This document shows positions 10,282-20,552 of a DNA stretch of 64,000 nucleotides, one piece after another (within the stretch, counting starts at the first letter, position 1; each line of letters starts with the position of its first letter). Under the pieces are notes generated by a model. That model made no database searches, was not told the origin of the DNA, and was given only the letters and a program-made list of their open reading frames with translations. This DNA comes from Tuctoria greenei. Taxonomy: Eukaryota > Streptophyta > Magnoliopsida > Poales > Poaceae. A program made the translations under genes and the position numbers. Location: assembly GCA_036927565.1 (NCBI GenBank), contig JAYESD010000004.1, positions 88,230,942 to 88,294,941 of the forward strand. Reading direction: 5' to 3'.

Positions 10282-12574
10282 TGTGAGACCTATGTGTGCT
10301 GAATATATTGGCTGAGATCGCTGAGATCTTGATTAAGAACATGGCAGGAATGGAGGACAATAACACCAAAATTAAGGAAGATTCCGAGCAGAACTCCCTT
10401 GCAGTCCTCAAATAGCTAGGGGCGGTCAGGCAGATCAGGCAAGCACAAAATCCAATAACAGCATAGGCAAAAGTATAGCAGCATGAAGCAGACAAGCTGG
10501 TAGTCGAGTAGACATTGGCGTGCGAGGACATGCAACTGTCGAACAGTGGAAGCGGATCCAACATCCTGTCACCGACGCCGCATCCTTCTTCTCGGCCATC
10601 GCCGCCCTCCCGTTGCTGCTTCAGTGCTTCTCCGAGCAAGTGCGAGTGTGACGTAGACTTGGCTGGGCGTAAGACAGGGTATGCCACAGCCCACCAGGCA
10701 TACCCCGTAGGTCCGCCACTGTAGATACCCTCTCAAGTTTCAATTTCCGAGCAAAGCTAACAAAGTAAAACAAGGAGTATACAAATTTTATATTTATCAG
10801 ACTAACTTCAAATTGATGGGAGCATACATGGGTATATAGGAAAATCCATCTTCAAGATGTTAAAATTTTGAATAATACCAAAACATCTTTATCATCAAGG
10901 TTTGACTCTAGGTCCGAGCTCCAGCAAGGTCCGACAATAGGTACGGCTTGTTTCTGGGTAGCTCCGGTGAGCTTTGTCTTTAGCTACGACATGTCTTTGA
11001 TAGCTCCAACATGTCTTTGTTAAGATTCGATATGTTTTTGCTAGGTCCGACTTATGTCGGTTAGCTCCGACATGTTTTTCTAGCTCCGGTGCTAGGTTGT
11101 ACTAGCTTTGGTAGGCTCCAGCACTAGGTTGTACTAGCTTTGGTAAACTCCGGCTCAAGCTTCGATTAGCTTTGGCAAGATTCGGAGCTTGATCCCAATG
11201 TTCTTGCTTTTATTGTGAAATGTTTGGAACTTGCTTTACATTGTTTGGAAAGATTGCTTAGTATTCATTTGCTATGTTTTTGGTGAGTTTTTGTTGATAT
11301 GGCTGATATCGTTTTAATGTGGTTTTCCAACATGCTTATGTGAGGTGCTCACATAAGGTGTTGTGTTTGGAACTAATTTGAGTCAAGTCGTAGACTTTGG
11401 CTCATATGGATTGGTTGTTTGTTCATGTGCAGGTGTTGCTTGAGTTCAATACAGGGCTTGTGATGAAATCCATTGAACTAGTCTTAGGGAGAACATGAGG
11501 TTCAACAACCATGTTCGGGAGGAATTGTGGTTGAGTTGATCGGGAGGTTGCACAACATGTTTGAATAGAGAACAATGCATATGAAGGTATCATGAACGTC
11601 ATTGGAAGGTGTTTGCACGTGTGCAAGGAGTGCATGGATGTGGATACATGGTTCCGAGGCATGATGAAAAGATGTGGACATAAGGAATTGGTCAGAAAGG
11701 TCCAACCGACTAGGTTATGGACTCAGACTGCGGCTGAGTCGGGTTTGACTCAAATATGGAAAGATATGTGCTGGTTATGTTAGGATTTCATGTGGGTCAC
11801 GAATGTGGGTTGTTTTAGGAATGTTGGATATGTTCCTAAGGTGTTTGGAAGTCTTAAGATTGCTTCTATCACCGTATAAAAGAGTCCTAGGCAGTTATGG
11901 AAAGTTTCAGTTTGTGAATTGAGTAGGATTAGAGTCCTAGTTTGAGTTGAGTTGGCCTCGAGGCTGGTTATATAAGCAAGGGAGGCTAGAGCTCATGGTG
12001 CACGACTTTGGGGCTGTTCCTCTTGTGTTTTATTGAATAAAGATCATAGTGTAAAGGAACTTTTGTGCCGTGTTCATCCGACTTGTTTTTGTCAAGTCTT
12101 TCTCGTCGAGTTTCTGCACAACACTATCTTGGTTCGGTGGTTTTTTCATAACTCGAGTTTTACAGATCCGATTGATGTGATTATTTTTGAGTTGTCTTCA
12201 CAACTTAATTTTCTATCATATGTAGAAATTTCACGGTCATTGGATTTGTGATTTCTGATCTACACGAGTTTCTTTGCAGTGTTCCAGAACTGTTTTTCTT
12301 GGGTAGGACAGGTTGACCATTGTTCGATCTTTCGATCGTAACTTGAGTTTCTCTTGACGGATTTTCATGATTCTTGTTGTGACGTCTTTGAGACTTGATT
12401 CTATAAAATCTATGCAAGATTTATCATAGTTTGACACATTTAGATTAGTCGCACACACGGTTTCTTTAATAGATCTGTTTTTTGTCGAGTGGTGTTTTCA
12501 TTGTTTCCGCTGAAAAGTTTTAATCTACCATTCACCTCCCTCTAGTAGCTTTACACGTGCTCTTTGATCATAAT
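10282..12574 (+). repeat. Solo LTR A' (SIRE/Maximus-like copia family A)
   Basis: It starts TGTGAGACC and ends GATCATAAT, flanked by the 5-bp duplication CACTT (10277-10281 and 12575-12579). CACTA-1R keeps the empty site at about 37410-37430, reading uninterrupted across the same point, which proves insertion. It matches LTR A (32312-34070) in opposite orientation over about 1.7 kb. No primer site or purine tract adjoins it, so it is a solo LTR. The degenerate 3' terminus (expected CA) is point-mutated. It carries two copies of a roughly 40-bp repeat with TTGTACTAGCTTTGGTA; LTR A has three. Confidence 0.87.
10312..10850 (+). other. Unidentified insertion inside solo LTR A'
   Basis: After TGTGAGACC...TATTGGC the match to LTR A breaks and about 540 bp of unrelated sequence follows before LTR homology resumes near 10860-10900. 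It includes a short serine/proline-rich plus-strand frame (10515-10724) and a possible fragmentary frame before it (EIAEILIKNMAGMEDN). No terminal repeats or known domain seen. It accounts for A' being longer than A (2293 versus 1759 bp). Confidence 0.5.
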
Positions 12575-13196
12575 CACTTCAAACAGTCTCCAATTAAATA
12601 AATATTTGCAATTTACCTGTGACTTTTCTTTTCGTATATAGATCCAGGCACGTGCCCAAGTGGACGACATGGAAGCTGAGCAGGGAGGCCCAATTCAAAA
12701 TGAGGAGAGAAACCACATCTTCCAGCGTTGTTATAGATCCTCAATCGGTTGTTCAGGATCATGGGTTCAGGGGCATGGTTATATGGCTAACCCAACTGGT
12801 CCTGAACGTGAACGTATGCGTATTCAGATGTTTGAACACCTCAATGACCAAGTTCAATACTCAGATGATAGAAATACAGGCCTCAATCACATAGTGCAGG
12901 TGTTGGAAGGAAGAAATGATAGCTTAATCACCCATATGGACTGCATAAACCATAAGAATGAAGAGTTAAATGTTTAAGTCCAGAACTTACAAGGTCAGAT
13001 TGCAGCTGATCATAAACAGACAGCTAAGGAAATGCAGGACATGCGTGTCTAAATGGCTGAAATGCACAAAATGATGATGGAGATCACTTCACAAAAGGTC
13101 CAACCAAGGAACCGCCAAAAGCCACCTGCTGCAATAATTAGTCCCGGTCAGCTTAGGCAAACTTACATCCAAACACGTCGTGACCATAATATTTGA

Positions 13197-14560
13197 GTGT
13201 TGTTATGCGTTGTTGCAATATCAATTGATGGATGTTTATTGTTAAACTCATGATTCTATTGCCACTAATTTTCAAACCTGGTGCATTAGGATTCTACTAC
13301 CGCTAATTATAAAACATGGCATTATGTATTTCTCGTCACGAATGATAAATTGTTGCAATAGGAAGCTATTGCCATGAATTACAAAATGTTGCAGTATAAA
13401 CATTTAGCCACAACTAGAAAAACATTGCACTAGACTGCTATTGCCACTACGAAGAAAATGTTGCATTACAACACTATTGCCACAGATGAAAAAATGTTGC
13501 ATTACACCTCTATCACCACAAATCATTAAACGTTGCATTACAACCGTACTGCTACAGATCAGAAAACGCTGCATTACTAACCTATTGCTACAGATCCGGA
13601 AACGTTGCATTAGAAACCTATTGTCACAGATCAGGAAACGTTGCATTACAAACCTATTGCCATAGATAAGAAATCGTTGCAATACCAAACTATTCGCCAC
13701 GGATGTGAAATCATTGCAGTACCATACTATTTCCCACGGATCTGAAATCGTTGCAATACACTACTATTCGCCACGTTTGTGCACTCATTGCAATAACATA
13801 CTATTTGCCACGGACGTTAAACAGCCGCAGTACCATACTATTTGCCACGACTGTGACATCGTTGCAGTACCATCTTATTTGCCACGAATGTGAAACCGTT
13901 GCAATATCGTGATATTCGTTGCAATACGTTAAATCGTTGCAATACCATAAATCGTTGCAATATTGTACTATCTGACACGGCTGTGAAAATCGTTGCAACA
14001 CTGTAGTATTTGCCACGAATGAGAAATCATTGCAATCACATACTATTACCACAAATGTGTGAAATTGTTGCAACACCATGCTATTCATTGCAATATGTTA
14101 AATCGTCGCAATACGCTAAATCGTTGCAATGACATATTATTTTCCATGAATATGAAATCATTGCAATACCGAACTATTGCCACGGCTGTAAAATTGTTGC
14201 AACCACATACAACAACCACGTATGTGAAATCATTGCAATACCATGCTATTCGTTGCAATATGTTAAATCATCGCAATACGCTAAATCGTTGTAATAACAT
14301 ACTATTTACCAAGAATATGAAATCATTGCAATATCGTACTATTTGCAACGATCGTGAACTCGTTGCAATACCGTACTATTCGTTGCAATACGTTAAACCA
14401 TCGCAATACGTGAAATCGCTACAATAGCGTCCTATTTGCCACCGATGTGGAATCGTTGCAATACCATACTATTTTCCACAGATGTCAAGGCGTCGAATAA
14501 CCTATCGCCACGGGAATTATTATGACGATTCGTAAAAACTATCGCTACGCTCTTTTTTGT
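13197..14560 (+). repeat. Subterminal tandem repeat array of CACTA-1L
   Basis: About 35 imperfect units of 36-40 bp. The inner part (about 13440-13680) uses a 36-bp unit around CACAGATCAGGAAACGTTGC, which gives a 12-codon periodic open frame by chance. The outer part uses a unit of about 37-40 bp around TATTTGCCACGAATGTG plus TCGTTGCAATACC. CACTA elements need subterminal repeats for transposase binding; these lie between the gene end and the TIR, as expected. The inverted homologue is at 35470-36780. Confidence 0.85.
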
Positions 14561-14612
14561 TGCAATAGTAACCTATTATGACGAAAAACGACCTATTGCG
14601 ATGAATTTTTTG

Positions 14613-14640
14613 GTTGCGATAAACCGGAATCCTTGCAGTG
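14613..14640 (-). repeat. Terminal inverted repeat of CACTA-1L
   Basis: Read on the minus strand the terminus starts CACTGCAAGGATTCCGG, identical to the start of CACTA-1R at 35356. Confidence 0.92.
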
Positions 14641-16217
14641 TTACCGCTGATGCTTATATAAGCAATTGGATCAAAGAGGTCCATATGAGGAAGTTCCAGC
14701 GGTCTTGATGTAGTCATCTCGTTCTTTGCAGAGTGTGGTGCTCCAACTTGTTTTCGCACCTGGGATGCACTATGAGCCCTATCTTTCTGAAACACGGCCT
14801 CTTTCAAACATCGGATGCAACCACCCTTTAGAAGTTTCTGCAGATTCCTCATCCCAACATGGGCTAGATGTTTATGCCACAGCCATCCCATGTTAGCTTT
14901 TGCAACCAAGCATATGTTGATTTTGGCTTTTTCTTTGTTGAAATCAATAAGATAAAGTTTTCCCTTCAACATTCCCTTGAATGCAATTTAGTTATCGCTT
15001 CTTCTAAAGACTGTCACACCCCCATTAGTGAATAAACAATTGTATCCTTTGTCACATAGCTGAGATATGGATAAAAGATTATAATCTAAAGAATCAACAT
15101 GTAAAACATTGGAGAGAGTGCGTTGAGAGGAGATTTCAATTTTACCACTGTCAAGAACATTTCCTTGGATGTTGTCTCCGAAATAAATTCATTCACTTGG
15201 ATCTGCATTTAGCTCATATTCTACGAACATTCCCCTTTCCCCATTCATGTGATTGGTGCATCCACTGTCTAGCATCCATTTTGATCCACCAGAGGAGTAG
15301 GCATGCAAAACAGTGTTATGTCTTAGTTTTAGGTACGCAAGTTTGCTTGGGGTCCTCGAAGGTTAGTCGTAGGTGTTTTAGGCAGCCACACACAAGCTTT
15401 GGGTCTTTTGTGGCGTGGCCCTGCAAATTTAGCATAAATATATCCCGATTTATTTTTCATGGGGACATAAGATGCTTCAATAGTATGAAATAATGTTTGC
15501 AATTCAGATTCATGTGATTTTTCATTAACAAATGCAATTTTACCCTTATGTTGAGCATTAGTGGACAACTTTTTATCTTTTGTATACCCAATACCATCTT
15601 TGACATTAGGAGGTCTCGTGACCATATATGCGCTACAAGCATATTTAATCTTTTACTTGTCAAAGATGCCACTTTGGAATGGATGTTTAACATGTGAAAC
15701 ATTGGATTCATCTTTAACATTAGCCTTCTTACTAGAGCATGTGCAAGTTTTAATAGTTGTCAACTTTACATCTTGAGAAGGTGAGCTTTTAGAGGAGGAA
15801 GCGTCACTTTGCTTGAGTGACTTCGCTTGCACTTCAAGGATTTTGTTACCTTTCGTCAAGTTAGAAAGTTCGTCCTTGGTAGCAATGTGTGAGCCTTCTT
15901 GTTTTGAATAAGTTTCCTTACTCAAAGCTAGCTCAAGCTCAAGTGCCTTGCTTTTTTCCTTTTCAAGGTCAAGAAGCTTTCCAACCTTTTGATATCTCTT
16001 ACTTTCACGGATGAACATATCTTTTTGGTGATTGATTCTCAAAGATTTCATCCAACAACATCTTCATTTTCCTTAGTGCAGTTTTGCTCAATCCCTTAAG
16101 CATTTCCTCATTTTCACTTGAACTATCAAAATCATCATTAGAGGAATGTAAGGAGGGGGGTGTAAGTCAAACCTTCTTCTTGCCTTCCTTAGCCATGAGG
16201 CAAGTGTGGTTGTTGTT
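14641..16217 (-). pseudogene. Copia element B: gag C-terminus, protease and start of integrase (minus strand)
   Basis: Read from 16217 leftward: end of the gag zinc-knuckle region (NHTCLMAKEGKKK), a coiled-coil-like segment (about 16051-15653, YQKVGKLLDLEKEKSKALEL), a lysine-rich linker, the protease (about 15290-15200, WMLDSGCTNHMNG) and GAG-pre-integrase (about 14972-14800, LWHKHLAHVGMRNLQKLL), ending in MDLFDPIAYISISGN at the CACTA boundary. This is the Ty1/copia order of the SIRE/Maximus type. At the integrase zinc finger, where CxxC is expected, I read HSAS, so both cysteines are lost. Several stops and at least one frame change are present. The rest of pol is missing to the left. Confidence 0.83.
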
Positions 16218-17220
16218 CTCCCTGAAAGTGCATCTAGCCATCCCTTGTGGGTTTTGGTTCATTAATGACAAATCAATGAGATCCTAACAAAATTGTTAAG
16301 ATGAGCGCATGTTTCAAAGAAATGAGGAAGAAAGCGCAAAAAGGAAATAGAATGATGATTTAAAGGAAAAAGAGCTCAAGAGCTTAAAAGATTAGATTAT
16401 TTTGTATGGAGTGTGTTGGAGAAAAACACCCCAAGAGATGAAGTGAACAAATATTTCAACTCACTGCACATTTCACAGGAAGAGCGCACTAGTCTCATAA
16501 GCATCAGACTAGTCTGATATCTCTCTGACTAAAAACAGACAAGTCCCCCACAGTGCGGACTTGTCCGCCACCCTTCACATTTACACAACATCGGACAAGT
16601 TCGATATCAACCGGACGAGTCCGATAATCCTCTGACTAAAATCAGACTAGTCCTCCAAGTGCGGACTTGTCCTAAGCCCTACAATTTTTCACAACACAGG
16701 ACAAGTCTGATATTGGTCGGACTAGTCTAAAACTCTCTGACAAAGATTGTACTAGTCCGCACCTCAACATATTAGTCTGGTATCCATAAACACTTATGGT
16801 TTTCCACACATCGCACACCTTACTAGTCCGATGTCCACCACGGACTTTGTCCGGACTTCACGAACCCTAACGGTAACATTTGGAACCCTAATATAAGTAG
16901 AGGTGTACGGCCATACATCAAACTCTCTCGACTCCCTGTGCCGTCACACCTTCCAAGAGCCCAAAATTTATATCTCTCCACACATCCTGAGCCTAAAAAG
17001 ATCAATTCTTTAAGGATTAGCAATTGAACAAAAGAGAGACTTGTTCTACACATCTTGAGCTCTTGGGTTTGATCTCTCAAACACTCTCGTTGTTTATTGT
17101 ATATCTTTCGAGTGTGTTTGGTGGTGTTTATTTGTTGTAATCTTTGGGGAGCCCTCAACGTGTGAGATAGCCCCCTTGAACGAGTTATTTGCCCCTTCGT
17201 GGTTAGTGAAAGAGAATCGG

Positions 17221-18056
17221 TGTCGGTACCCTGCGTACCGTATACCCCTTGGGACTACAAAAAGACTAAAGGGACTTCACCTGTCTGAGTTGAAGACCTG
17301 CGAAGGCCCCACGTGTCATACGGGACCGGACCTGCCTCCCATCTATGGTTAGTCCCGGTGCTGCCACGTGTATACGGCAACGGTACCTATATCCCACACA
17401 TGGGATAGTTCCAGGCTAAACACTTGTGCGGCACCCCCCGACCTAACCCGCGATAGAGGGAAGCTCCAGTATCGACACGTGTACATCTACACTGGACCTA
17501 CCCGTTCAGACGAATAGCTCCGATGTTGCCACGTGTCCAAACCGCCGGACCTTCAACCTCAGCAATCAGGCTGATGAACCCCCAACGGCTCTCACCTTCA
17601 AGGGGCAATCAAAGACTTCAAGACTTGATTAAGTGTCATTAATACCATATTAATGACACACGATCAGAATGCCTTTAATACCAGTAACGGCACTGTTAAG
17701 TCCCATTACCACACTATTAAGGGTAATTAATCTCATTCATTATGTATTAAACATCAATAACTGCCAGGGCCACATGTCGGGCCAGGCTAACGGTGTAATG
17801 ACCAGTCCTTGTACTTTAAATGGACTGGTCGACGATACACAGGGGAGACTCTTTGGAGGCACTAGACTCTGAGACGCTCAATACAACAACCACACATCCC
17901 GTGGAGTAGGGTATTACGCTCAGGCGGCGCGAACCACGTAAATCCTTGTGTCTGTTTGCCATCGGCTTTTGAATCTCTGCGCACCCAATACCAAACTACA
18001 TACTCTGCGAGTTATCAACGGTAGTATCGAGAAATTGCCGGAAAAACGCTCCGACA
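17221..18056 (+). repeat. 5' LTR of Tat-1 with phased G-box motifs
   Basis: CACGTG occurs at 17310, 17365, 17476 and 17530, with a degenerate CACTTG at 17421, giving spacings of 55, 56, 55 and 54 bp. Each lies in a degenerate unit of the form AGCTCCGGT...TGCCACGTGT...CCGGACCTA. ACGTGTC is an ABRE/bZIP-type core. The TATA box expected at 17815-17822 is mutated to TTTAAATG. Confidence 0.9.
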
Positions 18057-18080
18057 GTTGGCGCGCAATGGTAGGGGGAG
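18057..18080 (+). other. Primer binding site of Tat-1
   Basis: GTTGGCGCGCAATGGTAGG begins right after the LTR end. Tat-2 has the better preserved TTGGCGTGCCAGGTAGGGG, the form seen in grass Tat/RIRE2-type elements; I recall it as tRNA-Arg-primed, which I cannot verify here. Confidence 0.7.
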
Positions 18081-18098
18081 GGCACCCGAGATTCGAAG

Positions 18099-20552
18099 AT
18101 GGTGAACTCTGCAGCTGGATCGTCCAACGCCAACCATGCAACGCAACCTGCTGGAGGCAATCCCACCAATGTGCAGCAGCCAGCAGGTGCCACGACACCA
18201 GCAGGAGTCATGCTTACGCCGCCACCGTCCGCACCAGCAAATCAAGCCGGACAGCGAGACGGGGCATCTGCGTCGGTCACGGCATCAGCTAACCACAATC
18301 CTGAACATGCTCCCCATGCAGCGCGTGCTCTTCTCCAATGCCCACCACCTCTAGGCGCATCCCAGGGTGCAATGGAGCAGTGGAGGGCTGATGTGGAACA
18401 TTTGGTTGCAGCAGCAGCCGATCACATCAGCAACCAAGGTCCTCCCCCCTCGGGGCGGGCCCCATCGCAACATCGGACTGTGTCAGGCAGACTTGGTCCG
18501 GACGCTTCCCAAAATAGGAGGCGTGCTACGTCTCAACAAGTGACGTTGCTCCCTTCCGGGGCGCGACGCACCCATACGGTAACCAGGCTTTCAACTCATG
18601 ACCACCGGGGGGAGCTTGATCGCCGTTACCGTCAACAGGACAACCACATCCATATTGAGCGTGCTCACAAAAGGTGAGAAGCTCGAGACAATCCTGCTCC
18701 CGAGGGTGTAGGAGGAGACTGTTCTGCCCTGGCCATGCACCTACGCATGGTCAAATGGCCACAAAAGTTCCAACTTCACTCGCCGGTGAAATTTGATGGG
18801 ACTGTCAATCCCGCTGAGTTTCTCCAGATTTACTCCACTGCAATCCTCGCCGGCGGAGGTAACAAGGCTGTAATGGCCAACTACTTCCCAGTGGCTTTGA
18901 CTAGGACTGCCAGGTCCTGATTCATGAGCCTTCCGCCCAACTCCATCAATAGTTGGGCGGAACTGTGCCAACAGTTCACCGCCAATTTCGGGAGTTCATA
19001 CACCTGAACAGGCACCGAACTGGACCTTTTTGCTGTCACGCAGAAGGGGGGAGAATTCCTGCTTTCCTTCATCCAGAGGTTCTCCAGGTTACGAAACACT
19101 ATTCCTTCTATCTCCAGCGCCTCTGTTATTGTGGCATTTAGACATGGCATACGAGACAAGAAGATGCTGGAGAAGCTGGCGATCAAGGAGATCAACAACG
19201 TCACGGAGCTCTTCAGCTTTGCAGACAAGTGTGCCAAAGCTGCGGAGAGCCGTGAAATGCACTCCAAACCACCTCCCGATGATAATAAAAAATCCTCCAA
19301 GGGTGAAGCCACTACCTCCGGGAGTGGCAAAAAGAAGAAAAAGTCCAACGGCAAGAAAACGCCGTCGGACGGCACACCTACTGCTGAAGCTGCCATAGCT
19401 CCGGATGGCCGGGGGCCACGCCCCGAGAAATGACCTCGACCTTCATCTAAAGACGACGACAACTCCAAGATGTGGTGTCCTATACATAAGTCGAATAGTC
19501 ACAATCTGGAAGACTGCGGAGAGGTCCAGAACCTTGCCGAGCGCTACAACAAGCACCGGGAAAAAGTTCCTTTCGGACAAAGGGAAGGAAAACAGAAAGT
19601 CGACGAAGCTCCGGCTGAAGAGGAGTTAGGCTTTCAGGACGCTAAAAAGGTCTTGAAGGCTGTTTACACCTCCGTCGACGAGGACTCAAACGTCTCCAAC
19701 AATGAACGTCGAAAAACCATGAACACCATCTTTGGTTGTTCGTGGGACATCACCTCCCGCCGCGTCCTCAAGACCATGCGACGGGACATGGCCTCGGTGG
19801 CTCCCACCGCTAGGGCGGAGCCGCACCGGAAGTGGATGGATAGTGCCATCACTTTCGATGTGTCTGACTGCCCTCAGAATATGATCGGAGCTGGCCAACT
19901 CCCGTTGATGGTATCTCCGACCATCAACAACATCCAACTCCACCATGTAATGGCAGACGGAGGTTTGGGGCTGAACCTCGTAAGATTCGAAGCTTTTGTC
20001 AAGCTTCAGCTCTGACCTTCGGACCTTCGCCTCTCCCGACCTTTCTCCGGAGTATGTCCGGGGGCCATAACCCCACTTGGTGCCATTACTCTCCCCGTAA
20101 CCTTCGGGACTCGGGAGAATTATTGCACTGAGAAGTTGGTCTTTGACATTGCTTAGATCAACTTACCTTTCAATGCCATTCTAGGCAGTCTAGCCTTATA
20201 CAAGTTCATGGCTGCTGCTCATTATGGCTACTTGGTGTTGAAGATGCCAACACCAGCTGATGTTCTCCGGATCCGTGGAGATCGCATCGCCGAAGTGACG
20301 GCTCTGGAAGAACTTCATGCGCTTGCCACAGTGCAGGAAGAAGAATCTGGAAAGGAGCAAGCTCCTAAACCTCCGAGCATTCATCATCGAGGCTCAACCT
20401 CCGCACCTCGCGTGCAACCAAGCGGCGACATCGACATTCCTGTCAAATTCGTCCCAATCAGTTCCGACGCCGCTCAGACCACCCGTATATCGGGAGGTCT
20501 GAATGACAAATAGGAACTCACGCTTATCACATTTCTCCGGGCTAATGTCAAT
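18099..20552 (+). pseudogene. Tat-1 gag and protease region of the polyprotein
   Basis: ATG 18099 lies 42 bp after the LTR; the same start opens Tat-2 gag. N-terminal part is Pro/Ala/Gln-rich, then the retrotransposon gag domain (about 18735-19260, KFDGTVNPAEFLQIY...NYFPVALTRTARS), a lysine-rich linker, a zinc-knuckle-like WCPIHKSNSHNLEDC (about 19470-19514, CX2HX4HX4C) and an aspartic protease whose motif reads VMADGGLGLNL (about 19948-19980; Tat-2 VMVDGGSLLNL). Seven in-frame stops (18675, 18918, 19005, 19431, 20013, 20154, 20511) interrupt it, but no frameshift does. The stop at 20511 is also in Tat-2. Confidence 0.85.

Larger units (their letters stand above)
9359..13196 (+). pseudogene. 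Transposase_24-type (Ptta/En-Spm) gene of CACTA-1L, interrupted by solo LTR A'
   Basis: Exons readable with GT-AG borders: 9359-9618 (KLPIQF...KWAELGHSNKRD), 9706-9911 (GERYQGWRSTL...SYSSEEERIRNK), 9999-10079 (RTNSQNQRRQK...GSKSYSKK), 10164-10268, and after the LTR 12642-13196 (ARAQVDDMEAEQGG..., ending in a coiled-coil region). The order basic N-terminal exon, then an N/R/GSKS exon, then a GYMANPTGPER-type tail fits the plant Ptta/En-Spm family, thought to bind subterminal repeats in the manner of TNPA. Damage: TGG is now TAG at about 9712, a stop follows DCINHKNEELNV at about 12976, and the solo LTR splits intron 4. A TAA near 13051 is shared with the right copy and may be the natural C-terminus. 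Confidence 0.75.
8724..14640 (+). mobile_element. CACTA-1L, En/Spm-type DNA transposon (left end not located)
   Basis: The right terminus is exact: TTGCGATAAACCGGAATC then CTTGCAGTG ending at 14640, the reverse complement of the CACTGCAAGG terminus at 35356. It contains a Transposase_24-type gene on the plus strand, a subterminal repeat array and two small MITEs. The matching left TIR was not found, so the element may extend left of 8724, be truncated, or be interrupted by element L. It was inserted into copia element B, whose minus-strand integrase reading stops at 14641. Solo LTR A' lies inside it. Confidence 0.8.

Noticed and set aside
13404..13700. Repetitive frames such as QIRKRCITNLL on both strands
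   Set aside because: Produced by a 36-bp non-coding subterminal repeat whose period is a multiple of 3.
13197..14560. CRISPR-like array (regular repeats of 36-40 bp)
   Set aside because: Repeats are contiguous and diverged with no unique spacers, sit next to a CACTA terminus, and the DNA is eukaryotic.
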